From Amycolatopsis acidiphila (GTDB lineage: Bacteria; Actinomycetota; Actinomycetes; Mycobacteriales; Pseudonocardiaceae), in the NCBI RefSeq assembly GCF_021391495.1, contig NZ_CP090063.1:310001-374000 (forward strand): 64,000 nt of DNA. The letters run 5' to 3'. This document shows, piece by piece, positions 8,650 through 17,823 of the stretch (position 1 is its first letter; each line of letters begins with the position of its first letter). Below the pieces are notes generated by a model. The model was not told the DNA's origin. It worked only from the letters and a program-made list of their open reading frames with translations, and made no database searches. The position numbers and the translations under genes were made by a program.

Positions 8650-9512
8650 TCTCCCTTGCCGGTGTGGCGCGGTTGCGCCCGAGGAGCATTGGGCGCAAGG
8701 CGGGCTCGGCCTCGCTTCGCGCTGGCACGGCCTTGCTCGCGACAATGGTTGGCGTCTCACTTCTGGGGCGGATACTCCTGGTTGATCCGAATAGCCAGGA
8801 CTTGTCGCAGGGCAACCTGCCACCGTTGTCGGCGGGTCATCTTCTCGGCACTGATGTATTGGGCAGGGATATCTTGTCGTGGTGTGCCCGTGGAGTGACG
8901 ACGTCGCTCGGAATCGGCGTGGTGGTGGCAGGGCTTGGTGCGCTCTTAGGCGTACTGGTAGGGGCCTCGGCGGGCTATGCCGGAGGTTGGGTAGACGCGT
9001 TGCTGATGCGTGTGGTCGATCTCAACCTTGCCGTACCGCCGATGCTGGTATTCCTGGCGGCCATGATGTTGCTGCCGCGAGGTATCGTGACGATGGTGAT
9101 CCTTCTGGCGGCAGTCGGTTGGGTGCCATATGCGCGGCTCGTCAGAGCGGAAGTACTTGTGCATCGCGAGCGTGGGTACATCGCGGCGGCCAGGCTTGCC
9201 GGGACCAGGCGGACAGGCATCATTTTCGGTCACCTGGTGCCGGCGTCCGCGACCCCCATAGTCGTACTGGCCTCGTTGCACACAGGCTTCGTCATGCTGG
9301 CCGAAGGAGGACTGTCGTTCCTGGGCTTGGGGCTCGAACCTCCTACGGTAAGCCTCGGGTACCTGATTTCGCAGGGGCGGGACCAACTGGCTACGGCGTG
9401 GTGGATCGCGACTTTCCCGGGCGTCTTCATGGTGTTGCTCATCTTGGCCGTCAACCTCATTGGCGACGGTATGCGCGATCGTTTCCATGTTGACGACGGG
9501 AGTGCATTGTGA
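8646..9512 (+). CDS. ABC transporter permease, DppC/OppC type
   Basis: A 288-residue partner permease. It has an N-terminal helix (ALLATMVGVSLLGRILL), then HLLGTDVLGRDILSW, the conserved 'GTDxLGRD' motif of DppC proteins. The EAA loop RGYIAAARLAGTRRTGIIFGH lies before GLSFLGLGLEPP, another family hallmark. The GTG start overlaps the upstream stop, and its own stop overlaps the next GTG by four bases. Its membrane location and role in solute import are clear. The solute itself is not. Confidence 0.92.
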   Translation: MISLAGVARLRPRSIGRKAGSASLRAGTALLATMVGVSLLGRILLVDPNSQDLSQGNLPPLSAGHLLGTDVLGRDILSWCARGVTTSLGIGVVVAGLGALLGVLVGASAGYAGGWVDALLMRVVDLNLAVPPMLVFLAAMMLLPRGIVTMVILLAAVGWVPYARLVRAEVLVHRERGYIAAARLAGTRRTGIIFGHLVPASATPIVVLASLHTGFVMLAEGGLSFLGLGLEPPTVSLGYLISQGRDQLATAWWIATFPGVFMVLLILAVNLIGDGMRDRFHVDDGSAL

Positions 9513-10501
9513 TCGACTACAAACGCCGCCGCGGCGTTGACGAGGTCGCATTGGAAGCCGAGGACGTCCGCGTGGCGACGACGGCTGGCGCCGAAATCGT
9601 GGGTGGCGTCCAGGTGGCTGTTCGGAGTGGCCATATCCTGGGGCTACTTGGGGAGACAGGGGCCGGCAAGACAGTTACAGCGCGCGCAATCCTGGGTTTG
9701 CTGCCTCGTGGTCTCTGCGCGAGTGGTCGAGTGCGGTTGGCGGGCGACCATTGGATCGAGCTGGATCGTCCTGGCGAGCTGCGGGCCAAGCTCGGACGCA
9801 GTACGGGTCTAATGCTTCAGAATCCCATGAGTGCTTTGGATCCGGTCAGGAGAATTGGCGGCCAGCTCATCGAGGCGGTTGTCAGGAATGGCCTTTTGAA
9901 GAAGGCTGATGCGGTGAATCGGGCAACTGAGCTTTGCGAAAGGCTCGGGTTAGGGTCGGCGAAAGAGGTTTTCCGGCTTTACCCGCACGAGTTGTCAGGT
10001 GGCATGAGCCAACGGGTTTCTCTGGCGATGACCTTGATGCCAGGACCAAAGCTGTTGGTCGTAGACGAACCGACGTCTGCTCTGGATGCCAACCTTCGGG
10101 TAGAGATCTTGACTCTCCTGCAATCGATCGCACGAGACAGCGGCACGGCGATGGTGCTGATCTCGCACGACCTGGGTCTTGTCAGTCGTTTTTGCGACGA
10201 TGCCGCTGTTCTTTATTCAGGTCATCTAGCTGAGACCGGGCCTACGACGGACCTGTTGCGTCGTCCGTCTCATCCGTACACCCGTACCTTGGTGTCTTGT
10301 TCCCTTCGTCTCAGCCAACCGAAACGGACCGAACTGCCGACGGTCCCGGGTGACTCTCCGGTCCCGGGGCACTGGCCGTCCGGTTGCTACTTTCACCCTC
10401 GATGTTCTCAAGCGCAGGACGAATGCCGAACTTACCGGCCAGCTTTCGTGAAGGTTGCGGACCGTGGCGTGGCTTGTCATTTCGCCGACGTGAAGGAGTA
10501 G
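9509..10501 (+). CDS. ABC transporter ATPase, DppD/OppD type
   Basis: A 330-residue ATP-binding subunit. Walker A is GETGAGKT (residues 48-55), the signature is LSGGMSQRVSLA, and Walker B is LLVVDEPTSALD followed by LISHDLG. The C-terminal oligopeptide-transporter extension has GCYFHPRCSQAQDEC, whose cysteines in DppD/OppD relatives can hold an iron-sulfur cluster. The GTG start is coupled to the permease stop. It pairs with the following ATPase, as usual in peptide importers. Confidence 0.92.
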   Translation: MIDYKRRRGVDEVALEAEDVRVATTAGAEIVGGVQVAVRSGHILGLLGETGAGKTVTARAILGLLPRGLCASGRVRLAGDHWIELDRPGELRAKLGRSTGLMLQNPMSALDPVRRIGGQLIEAVVRNGLLKKADAVNRATELCERLGLGSAKEVFRLYPHELSGGMSQRVSLAMTLMPGPKLLVVDEPTSALDANLRVEILTLLQSIARDSGTAMVLISHDLGLVSRFCDDAAVLYSGHLAETGPTTDLLRRPSHPYTRTLVSCSLRLSQPKRTELPTVPGDSPVPGHWPSGCYFHPRCSQAQDECRTYRPAFVKVADRGVACHFADVKE

Positions 10502-10503
10502 CT

Positions 10504-11319
10504 GTGTTAGTCAGCGGTGAGGGCTCGACATACCCAGTCATCGAGGTAGACCGAGTTGCGAAAACGTTCGTCCGGCGGCGCCGCTCTCGAAAAGCTCTCG
10601 ACGAGGTCTCATTCGCTGTTTCCGCGGGCCGGTCAGTTGCGGTGGTGGGCGAGAGTGGTGCGGGAAAATCGACGTTGGTTCGTTGCGTGGCCGGTCTCGA
10701 GAAGCCGTCCTCTGGACGTGTACGGATCCAGGGGCGCCCGCTCGATCTGCGGCCAGGCCACACCAGTCCGGTTCAGGTCGTGTTCCAGAACCCCACCGAC
10801 GCGCTGGATCCGATGCGCAGCATCGGATCCAGCATCGCAGAGCCACTACGGGGACGATCTCGTTCCGAAAAAAGGGCACGTGTCTCCGAACTCGTCGGCA
10901 TGGTGGGTCTCAGCCCCGACCGTTCCGCTGATCGGCCGCGGTCCTTTTCCGGTGGTCAGCTTCAGCGCATCGTTATCGCGCGAGCCCTCGCGTCCTCGCC
11001 GGCGGTTCTGTTGTGCGATGAGCCCACGTCCGCGCTTGACGTGTCGGTTCAGGCGCAGATCGTAAATCTTTTGCTGAGGCTGCAGAAAGAACATAAGTTC
11101 GCCATGGTGGTTGTCACGCACGACCTGGCTGTGGCGAAGGTGCTTGCCGACGATGTCATCGTGCTCAGGGGTGGAATGGTTCTGTTCCAGGGTTCGATGG
11201 AGGACCTCCTTGAACCAGTCGAGCCATTGCATCCCTATGTGGAAAACTTGGTGCAGGTGTCCCGTGACAACGAGCTGCACATACCGGGCGCTGAGGAACC
11301 GATCAGCGCTATTGCCTAG
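10504..11319 (+). CDS. ABC transporter ATPase, DppF/OppF type
   Basis: A 271-residue second ATPase subunit with Walker A GESGAGKS, signature SFSGGQLQRIVIARAL and Walker B LLCDEPTSALD. I chose the GTG four bases after the upstream gene because AAGGAG lies at a good distance before it. An upstream in-frame ATG would add 40 residues that overlap the previous gene. At 271 residues it lacks the long C-terminal cysteine-bearing extension of the first ATPase, so the pair is asymmetric. Confidence 0.9.
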   Translation: MLVSGEGSTYPVIEVDRVAKTFVRRRRSRKALDEVSFAVSAGRSVAVVGESGAGKSTLVRCVAGLEKPSSGRVRIQGRPLDLRPGHTSPVQVVFQNPTDALDPMRSIGSSIAEPLRGRSRSEKRARVSELVGMVGLSPDRSADRPRSFSGGQLQRIVIARALASSPAVLLCDEPTSALDVSVQAQIVNLLLRLQKEHKFAMVVVTHDLAVAKVLADDVIVLRGGMVLFQGSMEDLLEPVEPLHPYVENLVQVSRDNELHIPGAEEPISAIA

Positions 11320-11337
11320 CGTTGCCTGTGCAGGCCG

Positions 11338-13419
11338 GTGACGTGTGCCGTCGAAACATGCTTCCTTCAGACCGGCGGTGGCAGCAGCTACGAAGGGATC
11401 GTGCCTCTTGGTGAGAACCTTGGTTCGTTTCCTGTCCTGATCCCGCAGCCTCGCAAATTTTCTTCCCATGGGATCGAGGTCCCGGTGGGAAGGCTGGTGC
11501 TGGAACCCGCTTCAGAGTTACCCGATGGTATCCAGGATTACTTGACCAAGCTGGTAGGCCTGGTGAGAGGGCCAGATGCTGGTGCACCTATCGCGCTTCG
11601 GTTGTCGGTCGTGCCGATCGGGCGTGAGTCTTACAAGTTGACAGTTGCCGAGAGCAGCGTCCTTATCGAGGCCGAGACGTCGCTGGGTGCCCTGCATGCC
11701 GTCCGCACGCTGCTCGACCTGTGGAACGCAGGAGACGGCGGGACCCTTCCGGTCGTCGAGATCGAAGATTGCCCTACTTTCGAGACCCGGGGTGTCTTCG
11801 TCGAGTCCTTCGCCGGTACCGATCGGATGGGGCTGAAGGACTGGGCGGAGTTCCTCGACCGGATGGGGCAGCTCAAGTTGAACACCGTTGGCATGTCGAT
11901 CTACGGGTGTTGGGACCTTCACCACGAAGGCGAGCGGAGTGAGTATCTCTTCACGCCGCTCGCCGACTACCCCGGACTTGAGTCCCCACGCACGGTGGTG
12001 ACTTGGGACCCGGGAACCGAGCGTGAGATCAACTTGCGCTACCTGCCGACGATGTTCGAGGAGGATTTGTTCGGGAAGGTGGCGCGGCTCGCCGCGGAGC
12101 GAGGGATCGAGCTGCTTCCGCAGCTCGGCGGGCCTGGCCACTCGACGCTCATTCCCCGTGTCATTCCGGAACTGTCCGCCGTGGACGAGGACGGTGAGCC
12201 GACCGGGTATGGCTACTGTGTGTCGCGGCCAGGAGCACGTGACGCCCTGGCCAAGCTGATCGACAACCTCACCCGGCAGCACTTGGCGCCGAATGGGATT
12301 AACCGATTGCATGTCGCCGGGGACGAGTACTACCCGATTCGGAACATGGACCCGGACGACCGTAAACGCGTTGTCAGCCCGTACTGCCGCTGCGAGCAGT
12401 GCCGCGAGCTCACGCCCGGCCAGATACTCATGGAGTATCTGCTCCAGGTCGGGATCGTGCTGCGGCGGCACGGGATCGGCATGGTCCACTGGCACGACAC
12501 CCTGGTGCGGGAAGGCGTGCTGGACACCTACCTCGAGCGTGCTGAGGCGCTCGGCTTGGACAAGCCGACCATCGCCTGGTGGAAATACAATGACCCGGTG
12601 CCCGAACCGGAGACGGCTCGCACTGAGACATGGAGCTGCCCGACCACGGGTTTCGCGCCGTTCCTCTTCTACCAGGACTTCTCCCCGAACATCGAGACCG
12701 CCCTGCGCCGTGGACATTCCGCTGGCGCGAGCGGAGCGTTCGCCTATGGGCAGCCCGAACCCTGCTACCAGATGAACTACGCATTCTTGGCCGACCTCGC
12801 CTGGAACCTGGAGGGGTCCGGCGGCGTGGCCGGCTTCCAACAGCGGTGGGCTCGGCTGACCTGCCCCGACGACCCGACGGCGGCACAACACGCGTTGACT
12901 TCGGCCTACACCATCACGGGGTGCTACCCACTGATGATGTACCTTGTGGAACACCTGCTGCCCTTCTTCTCGACGGCGGCTGCCGGCGTCACCACCTTTC
13001 CGGACGACCTGATCCGCGCCTTCGCGGTCGCGCAGCCACCATTGGCCGACGTGCTCCGACAGGTGGCCGACACCCTCCGGGACGCCGTCGCACACATGCC
13101 GTCCGGCCGAGACCTCCGATACTGGCCGAACCCGGTGGAGACCTGGAAGCAGGAGAACACCCGAACGGCCGACTCGCTGGAGTTGTTCCTCGACGTCTTG
13201 GCGGCAGCCCGGCGACCGGATCTCGCCGATCCGGCCGAGTTGCACCGCAAGGCCCGCACGCTCCTGAAGTTCGTTGCGAGCATAAAACCAGCGTATGCGG
13301 TGCCGGCCGCGCTGCGCGAGCACTGGGGATTCACCCGGTCCATTGGTCCGGCCCTGGAGCGCTTGCGGCAGTCGAACGGAGTCGCTCCCGCGGAAGGCTG
13401 GTATGCCTGGATCGTTTGA
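11338..13419 (+). CDS. Glycoside hydrolase family 20-like beta-N-acetylhexosaminidase
   Basis: A 693-residue protein with an N-terminal GH20b-like domain (ESYKLTVAESSVLIEAETS, GALHAVRTLLDL) and a TIM-barrel with TRGVFVESFAGTDRM, QLKLNTVGMSIYG and HVAGDEYYP. Asp329-Glu330 of that last motif match the catalytic Asp-Glu pair of GH20 hexosaminidases, which remove GlcNAc or GalNAc by substrate-assisted catalysis. No secretion signal is visible, so it probably acts in the cytoplasm on imported material, in line with the importer just upstream. The start is uncertain: GTG at 11338 or at 11401, neither with a strong ribosome-binding site. Its substrate is inferred and could be an unusual amino-sugar glycoside. 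Confidence 0.75.
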   Translation: MTCAVETCFLQTGGGSSYEGIVPLGENLGSFPVLIPQPRKFSSHGIEVPVGRLVLEPASELPDGIQDYLTKLVGLVRGPDAGAPIALRLSVVPIGRESYKLTVAESSVLIEAETSLGALHAVRTLLDLWNAGDGGTLPVVEIEDCPTFETRGVFVESFAGTDRMGLKDWAEFLDRMGQLKLNTVGMSIYGCWDLHHEGERSEYLFTPLADYPGLESPRTVVTWDPGTEREINLRYLPTMFEEDLFGKVARLAAERGIELLPQLGGPGHSTLIPRVIPELSAVDEDGEPTGYGYCVSRPGARDALAKLIDNLTRQHLAPNGINRLHVAGDEYYPIRNMDPDDRKRVVSPYCRCEQCRELTPGQILMEYLLQVGIVLRRHGIGMVHWHDTLVREGVLDTYLERAEALGLDKPTIAWWKYNDPVPEPETARTETWSCPTTGFAPFLFYQDFSPNIETALRRGHSAGASGAFAYGQPEPCYQMNYAFLADLAWNLEGSGGVAGFQQRWARLTCPDDPTAAQHALTSAYTITGCYPLMMYLVEHLLPFFSTAAAGVTTFPDDLIRAFAVAQPPLADVLRQVADTLRDAVAHMPSGRDLRYWPNPVETWKQENTRTADSLELFLDVLAAARRPDLADPAELHRKARTLLKFVASIKPAYAVPAALREHWGFTRSIGPALERLRQSNGVAPAEGWYAWIV

Positions 13420-13699
13420 TCTTCCCGGCAGCGTTGCCCACTGGTCTCGCCGGCATCCCCGGTTGGGTGCCGTCCCATGAGCGGTGGGAGCCGGGCCGCG
13501 TGGCGATGCTCACTCCGCCACCGGTGGAGCCGGACCGGCATGGCTGCGGTCGCACAGTTGAGGGCTGCTCGGGCGCCGACTGCCATCCTGGCGATGGACA
13601 CCGCTGTCAAGAACCGGGATCTTGCTGACTACGACCAGTTGGGCGGTGCCGACTTGGGATGGGGTTCGTGATGCCGCGAAACCAGTAGCAGCAACACAA

Positions 13700-14190
13700 C
13701 CCGCCGCAACGCTGCATCGGGATCGCGCATCTGATGAGGGTGCTACCGGCACCCGTCGTTGTGGTCGCATGAGGAGTTCCTGGCGGCGCGCCTGCAGCGT
13801 GCGGTTGGCTGGTGCGGGGGCGAGCCCAGCGCGCCCGCTCGGAAGGGTTGCTGCGGGAGCCGTTGGAGGGGAGTTTAATCCGGCCGGGTACGAGGAAGAC
13901 GCATCTGTCAATCGGGATCGGGTCCGCGCTTGCCAGGCTGGTTATCGGTCGCGTTCGCCACAGCTGTCCAGTGGGTCGCTCGTCTGGTCGGCGTTCATCA
14001 TGCCGGGCGACTGTAGGAGGAGCTGGTGAAACCGGGTCGGATGCCGCTGCTCATCGTTGACGAGGTCGTTGCATCCCCTTCCAGTAAATCCCCTGCGAGC
14101 CCGAAGCGGTGAACCTGTTCGTCCAGCTCGTCTCGTCGCGCTACGAGCGGGCGTCGCAGATTCACTCCCCCGTTGACACCGTGTTGTACG
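13700..14190 (+). mobile_element. IS21-family istB (ATP-binding helper) remnant
   Basis: Pieces of IstB occur in order but in different frames. WSHEEFLAARLQRA starts at 13762, GTRKTHLSIGIG lies near 13884 (the P-loop region, with GTGKT mutated to GTRKT), RACQAGY is next, then PLLIVDEVV near 14045 (Walker B) and AVNLFVQLVSSRYERAS near 14107. Multiple frameshifts and stops make it inactive. The 13420-13700 stretch has only a weak hint of an IstA end (RDLADYDQL near 13615). The relic separates the GH20-like gene from the DUF4432 gene, so the catabolic genes may once have been adjacent. Confidence 0.75.
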
Positions 14191-14248
14191 CTGAGCGAAA
14201 TTATCTCCTAGTGACGTCCCGCCTGATCACTAGAGGATCGCCAATCCG

Positions 14249-15163
14249 TTGAATGAGTCGTGGAAAGACACTGCCCAGGTCCCGCGCTCGTGGGAGGCTC
14301 GGGAGAGTCTCGTCGCGAACGGTTCCGCAACGGGCTGCCGCCAGCTCGAGGTCCGGGTCGAAGACGGTGTTGACCTGCGGATCCTGCCCGATCGTGGGTT
14401 CGACATCGGCCAGGCATGGTGGCGAGGCCGTCCGCTGGGCTGGGTCGACGCCAGCCGTGAACGTCCTCCAGATCCGGACCTCAGCGGAACCGAGTGGATC
14501 GGCTCGTTCAGCGGCGGGTTGCTGACGACGTGCGGACTTCGGCACATCGGCCAACCACGCGATGGTCACGGTCTGCACGGCAAGTTCTCCCACCAGCGAG
14601 CCAGGATGTCGGGAGCTGCTTCACGTGTCGTCGAGGGCGAGACGGTGGTGACTGCTTCCGCCGTGGTTGAAGAGCCCGGCGGTTTCGATGCCCTGTTCAC
14701 GGTCGAGCGGGAAATCACCACCCGCACCGGGGTAGGGCAGGTCGAGATCTCCGACTTCGTGACGAATCAGGGAGCTTCACCGGAACTGTTAAAGCTCTTG
14801 TACCACCTCAACCTTCCACATCCCAAAGTCGGCGACGCCCTTAACCTCGATGGCCGTCCACTCGATGCCGATGTACTGCGGCTGGCGTTGGACACCGTCG
14901 AACTTCCGGCTTCCGAAGAAAGTCGGCTCGAAATCGTGACGGCCGAAAGGTCGTTGTCAATCTCATGGCGGAGGTTCTCGAGGCTGTATCTATGGGCAGC
15001 GCCCGCCGCGGTGGGCCCTGTGCTGGCTGTCGAACTGGCTACCGCGTCCCTCGTGCCGTCCGGTGAATCCGGACTTGTCCTGGAACCGGGGGAGAAAACC
15101 GAATTTGGCTTATCCGTGTGCGTCCGCGAATCGCAGCAACCGAGGGGGCATAGCAATGGTTGA
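14249..15163 (+). CDS. DUF4432 family protein (aldose 1-epimerase-like fold)
   Basis: A 304-residue protein of the DUF4432 family, which has a galactose mutarotase-like fold. Recognisable segments are LEVRVEDGVDLRILPDRG, FDIGQAWWRGRPLGWVDAS and GGLLTTCGLRHIG. Members usually sit in sugar-catabolic operons and probably act on a sugar or sugar acid, but the activity is not settled. The TTG start has AGAGGA 11 bases upstream, and no in-frame ATG fits the family start. It overlaps the deacylase gene by 8 bases. The context supports a role in processing an amino-sugar derivative. Confidence 0.82.
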   Translation: MNESWKDTAQVPRSWEARESLVANGSATGCRQLEVRVEDGVDLRILPDRGFDIGQAWWRGRPLGWVDASRERPPDPDLSGTEWIGSFSGGLLTTCGLRHIGQPRDGHGLHGKFSHQRARMSGAASRVVEGETVVTASAVVEEPGGFDALFTVEREITTRTGVGQVEISDFVTNQGASPELLKLLYHLNLPHPKVGDALNLDGRPLDADVLRLALDTVELPASEESRLEIVTAERSLSISWRRFSRLYLWAAPAAVGPVLAVELATASLVPSGESGLVLEPGEKTEFGLSVCVRESQQPRGHSNG

Positions 15164-16745
15164 AACTGAGTTGTGGTTGCGCGGAGCGCTAGTCGTTGAC
15201 GGCACCGGCGAGGAGCCCTTTCTCAGTGATGTCGGAATTGCCGGAGACAAGATCAGCGAGGTGGTGAGGGCGGGCGCTGGCCATACCGGAAGCGGTCCCG
15301 AGACCGACTGCGCAGGCCTCCTGCTCGCGCCCGGGTTCATCGACCTGCACACTCACTCGGATCTGAGTTTTCTGCTCAACGACGATCCTGCTAGCAAGAT
15401 CATGCAAGGCGTGACAACCGACGTGATCGGCAACTGTGGTTTCTCCGCCTTCCCGATCCATGAGCCACGTCGGGACGCCTTGGTCGAGCTCGTCCGCGGG
15501 CTCGGGGTTCCCGCCTTCGAGGCGCCTTGGTCGGACTTCGACGGCTACGCGCGCGCTCTGGCCGAGCACGAGCCGCTGATGAATCTCGCGCCCCTGGTCG
15601 GGCACGGTGCGTTGCGGATCGCTGCTGTCGGGACGGGGCGCGAGGCCGTCACCCAAGACCTGCTCGGCAGCCTCTGCGGACTGCTCGAGGAAAGCCTGGA
15701 GCAGGGCGCCTTCGGGATGTCGACTGGACTCACCTACGTGCCGTCGGGATTCGCGGAAGTACCTGAAATTCATGTCCTCGGTGCCGTCTTGCGGAAGTAT
15801 GACGCTCTTTATGCCACGCATGCTCGCGCCGCCCCCGGTTTCGATTCCGTCGGCGAGGCGCTCGAGGTAGGACGGCAAACCGGCGTCAGGGTGCAGTACT
15901 CCCATGTGGCCATCAACGACCCGCGGATCTGGGGAACCGCCGAACAGGTCCTTCGCCAATTCGAGAACGCTGTGGAATCGGGAGTCGACGTCCGTTACGA
16001 CATTTATCCCTACGACGGATCCGCGTCCTCGCTCACGCAGTATCTGCCCGCGTGGGTCCAGGAACACGGCGAGGAGGGCATTCGCGAGCAATTGGCCGAC
16101 GGCCGCCGGTTCGAGCAGGCGAGACGGGAGCTGTCCGAGGGGCTGTTCGGGGACATTCCGTGGGACTGGGAGCGTGTGATGGTGTCGCTCGCCGGCCCAG
16201 GCGACGAGGAACTGGAGGGCATGTCAATCGCCTCGGCCGCCCGTGGTCACGGTATGTCGCCCGAAGCTTTGTGCCTCGACTTGTGCGCACGCCACGGGAA
16301 CCGGGTTCAAGTGGTGCTCTTCTACCGTGCCGAGGCCGACGTGGAGGAGTTCCTCGCGCATCCGCTGTCCATCATCGGCAGCGACGGGAATGCAATGCCT
16401 GTGACCGCGCCCGGACGACCACATCCGCGCAGTTTCGGCACTCATGCGCGACTGCTCGAACGTTACGTTCAGAACCGCAAGCTGCTCAGCCTGTCCGAGG
16501 CTGTTCACAAGTCGACCGCAGCCGCAGCGGACAGGCTGGGAATGCGCGACCGCGGCCGCATCCGGCCCGGTGCCTTCGCTGACCTCGTGGCGTTGGACCT
16601 GGCCGACGTTCGGGAGACGGCGACCTGGACCCGGCCCTGCAGCTTGGCGACCGGGGTTCGCCATGTCTGGGTCAATGGCGAACGCGTCGTCGCGGATGGA
16701 GCGCTTACGACGGCACGGCCCGGCCGCGTACTGCGGCGTTGTTGA
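15156..16745 (+). CDS. N-acyl-D-amino-acid deacylase (amidohydrolase family)
   Basis: A 529-residue metal-dependent amidohydrolase that cleaves N-acyl groups from D-amino acids or related N-acylated compounds. Metal-site landmarks are DLHTHSD, IGNCGFSA (bridging Cys), ATHAR, YSHVA and IIGSDGNAM (catalytic Asp). The C-terminus folds back into the small beta domain (GRIRPGAFADLVALD). The ATG has GAGGGGG upstream and overlaps the DUF4432 gene. It ends four bases before the convergent IclR gene. With the importer and hexosaminidase it suggests release of a D-amino acid or amino sugar from an N-acyl precursor. The exact substrate is unknown. Confidence 0.85.
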   Translation: MVETELWLRGALVVDGTGEEPFLSDVGIAGDKISEVVRAGAGHTGSGPETDCAGLLLAPGFIDLHTHSDLSFLLNDDPASKIMQGVTTDVIGNCGFSAFPIHEPRRDALVELVRGLGVPAFEAPWSDFDGYARALAEHEPLMNLAPLVGHGALRIAAVGTGREAVTQDLLGSLCGLLEESLEQGAFGMSTGLTYVPSGFAEVPEIHVLGAVLRKYDALYATHARAAPGFDSVGEALEVGRQTGVRVQYSHVAINDPRIWGTAEQVLRQFENAVESGVDVRYDIYPYDGSASSLTQYLPAWVQEHGEEGIREQLADGRRFEQARRELSEGLFGDIPWDWERVMVSLAGPGDEELEGMSIASAARGHGMSPEALCLDLCARHGNRVQVVLFYRAEADVEEFLAHPLSIIGSDGNAMPVTAPGRPHPRSFGTHARLLERYVQNRKLLSLSEAVHKSTAAAADRLGMRDRGRIRPGAFADLVALDLADVRETATWTRPCSLATGVRHVWVNGERVVADGALTTARPGRVLRRC

Positions 16746-16749
16746 GACT

Positions 16750-17574
16750 TCAGCGCGCGCTGGCGGTCACCGGATTCGTCGCGATGCCCGATGCCACGTC
16801 GATCAGCGTCTTCGCTGCCTTCTTCGCGTCCGCGAGGGAGAAGCGCGACGACGGGCCGCTGATGCTGATCGCCACCGGGAGGTGGGTGCCCAGCAGCGGC
16901 GCGGCCACGCACCGGCCGTCGTCCTCGTTTTCGCGGTCGTCGAGGGCGTAGCCCTGCTTGCGGACCTTCGCCAGCTCCTCGAAATACGAGTCCATGTCGG
17001 TGATGGTGTTGCCGGTGCGGGACGACAGGCCCGTCTGCTTCAGCAGGTCGCGGACCCGCTCGTCCGGCAGTTGCGCGGCGATCGCCTTTCCCAGGGCTGT
17101 GCAGTGGATCGGGTCGCGATCGCCCCTCGACGCCGCCAGGCGCACACCCCGCCGGCTCTCCACGATGTCGATGTAAATGACATGGTCGCCGTCCAGCAGG
17201 CCGAGGTTCGCGGTCTCGCCGAATTCGTCGCGCAGGTGCTCCAGCGACGGCCGCGCGCGCTCGCGCAGGATCTCCAGGTGACGCGACTGCATGCCGACGA
17301 ACCCGAGGCCCAGCCGGAACAGTCCACCCTCTTCGTCGCGCTCGACGTACCGGTGGTTCTCCAGCGTCCACAAATAACGGAACGCGGACGACTTCGGCAG
17401 TCCGGTGGTCTGGGCCACCTCGTTCAGGGTGATCCCGTCCACCGATTCCTGTAGCAGGTTCAAGATCAGGCATACACGTTCCACCGCACGTACCGAATAG
17501 TCGCGCTCCTCCTCGGACCCCTCGGCGTCCTGCGGACTCATGTCCTCGGGATCCTGCTTCCTGCGCCTGCCCAC
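16750..17574 (-). CDS. IclR-family transcriptional regulator
   Basis: A 274-residue regulator with an N-terminal winged helix (SVRAVERVCLILNLL, TGLPKSSAFRYLWTLE) and a C-terminal effector domain (IVESRRGVRLAASRG, HCTALGKAIAA, RENEDDGRCVAAPLLG). The GTG start has GAGGTAGG a few bases upstream. A downstream ATG (residue 12) is possible. It lies between the deacylase gene and the aminotransferase operon and is divergent from the latter, so it probably controls that operon and perhaps the importer. Candidate operators are the palindrome at 17773 and its relative at 5852. Confidence 0.88.
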   Translation of the reverse strand: MGRRRKQDPEDMSPQDAEGSEEERDYSVRAVERVCLILNLLQESVDGITLNEVAQTTGLPKSSAFRYLWTLENHRYVERDEEGGLFRLGLGFVGMQSRHLEILRERARPSLEHLRDEFGETANLGLLDGDHVIYIDIVESRRGVRLAASRGDRDPIHCTALGKAIAAQLPDERVRDLLKQTGLSSRTGNTITDMDSYFEELAKVRKQGYALDDRENEDDGRCVAAPLLGTHLPVAISISGPSSRFSLADAKKAAKTLIDVASGIATNPVTASAR

Positions 17575-17772
17575 GACCTACCTCATTTCGAGAGTTAACG
17601 TTTGCGTTTCAGATGCTACCGCTGCCGGAACCCGCATGTCAGGGGGCCAGAACCGGATCCGTGACACTTTCGCGGCGAGTGTCAGCCATTCGCGCAATAT
17701 TGCGGCAGCTAGTGGCCCCCTTGACGTCCTGCTCCCCGCCATCGTAGCTTGAACCTATCTGGCAGATTTGCC

Positions 17773-17789
17773 GTTTCACTAGATGAAAC
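17773..17789. promoter_or_regulatory. Inverted repeat GTTTCA-N5-TGAAAC, candidate IclR operator
   Basis: Perfect 6-base arms separated by five bases, 35 bases before the aminotransferase ATG. The location between the divergent IclR gene and the operon fits an operator. A lone GTTTCA half-site also occurs at 17606. Assignment to IclR is inference. Confidence 0.45.
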
Positions 17790-17823
17790 ATGCGGGAACT
17801 TACAGGCGTTGAAGGGACCTTCG

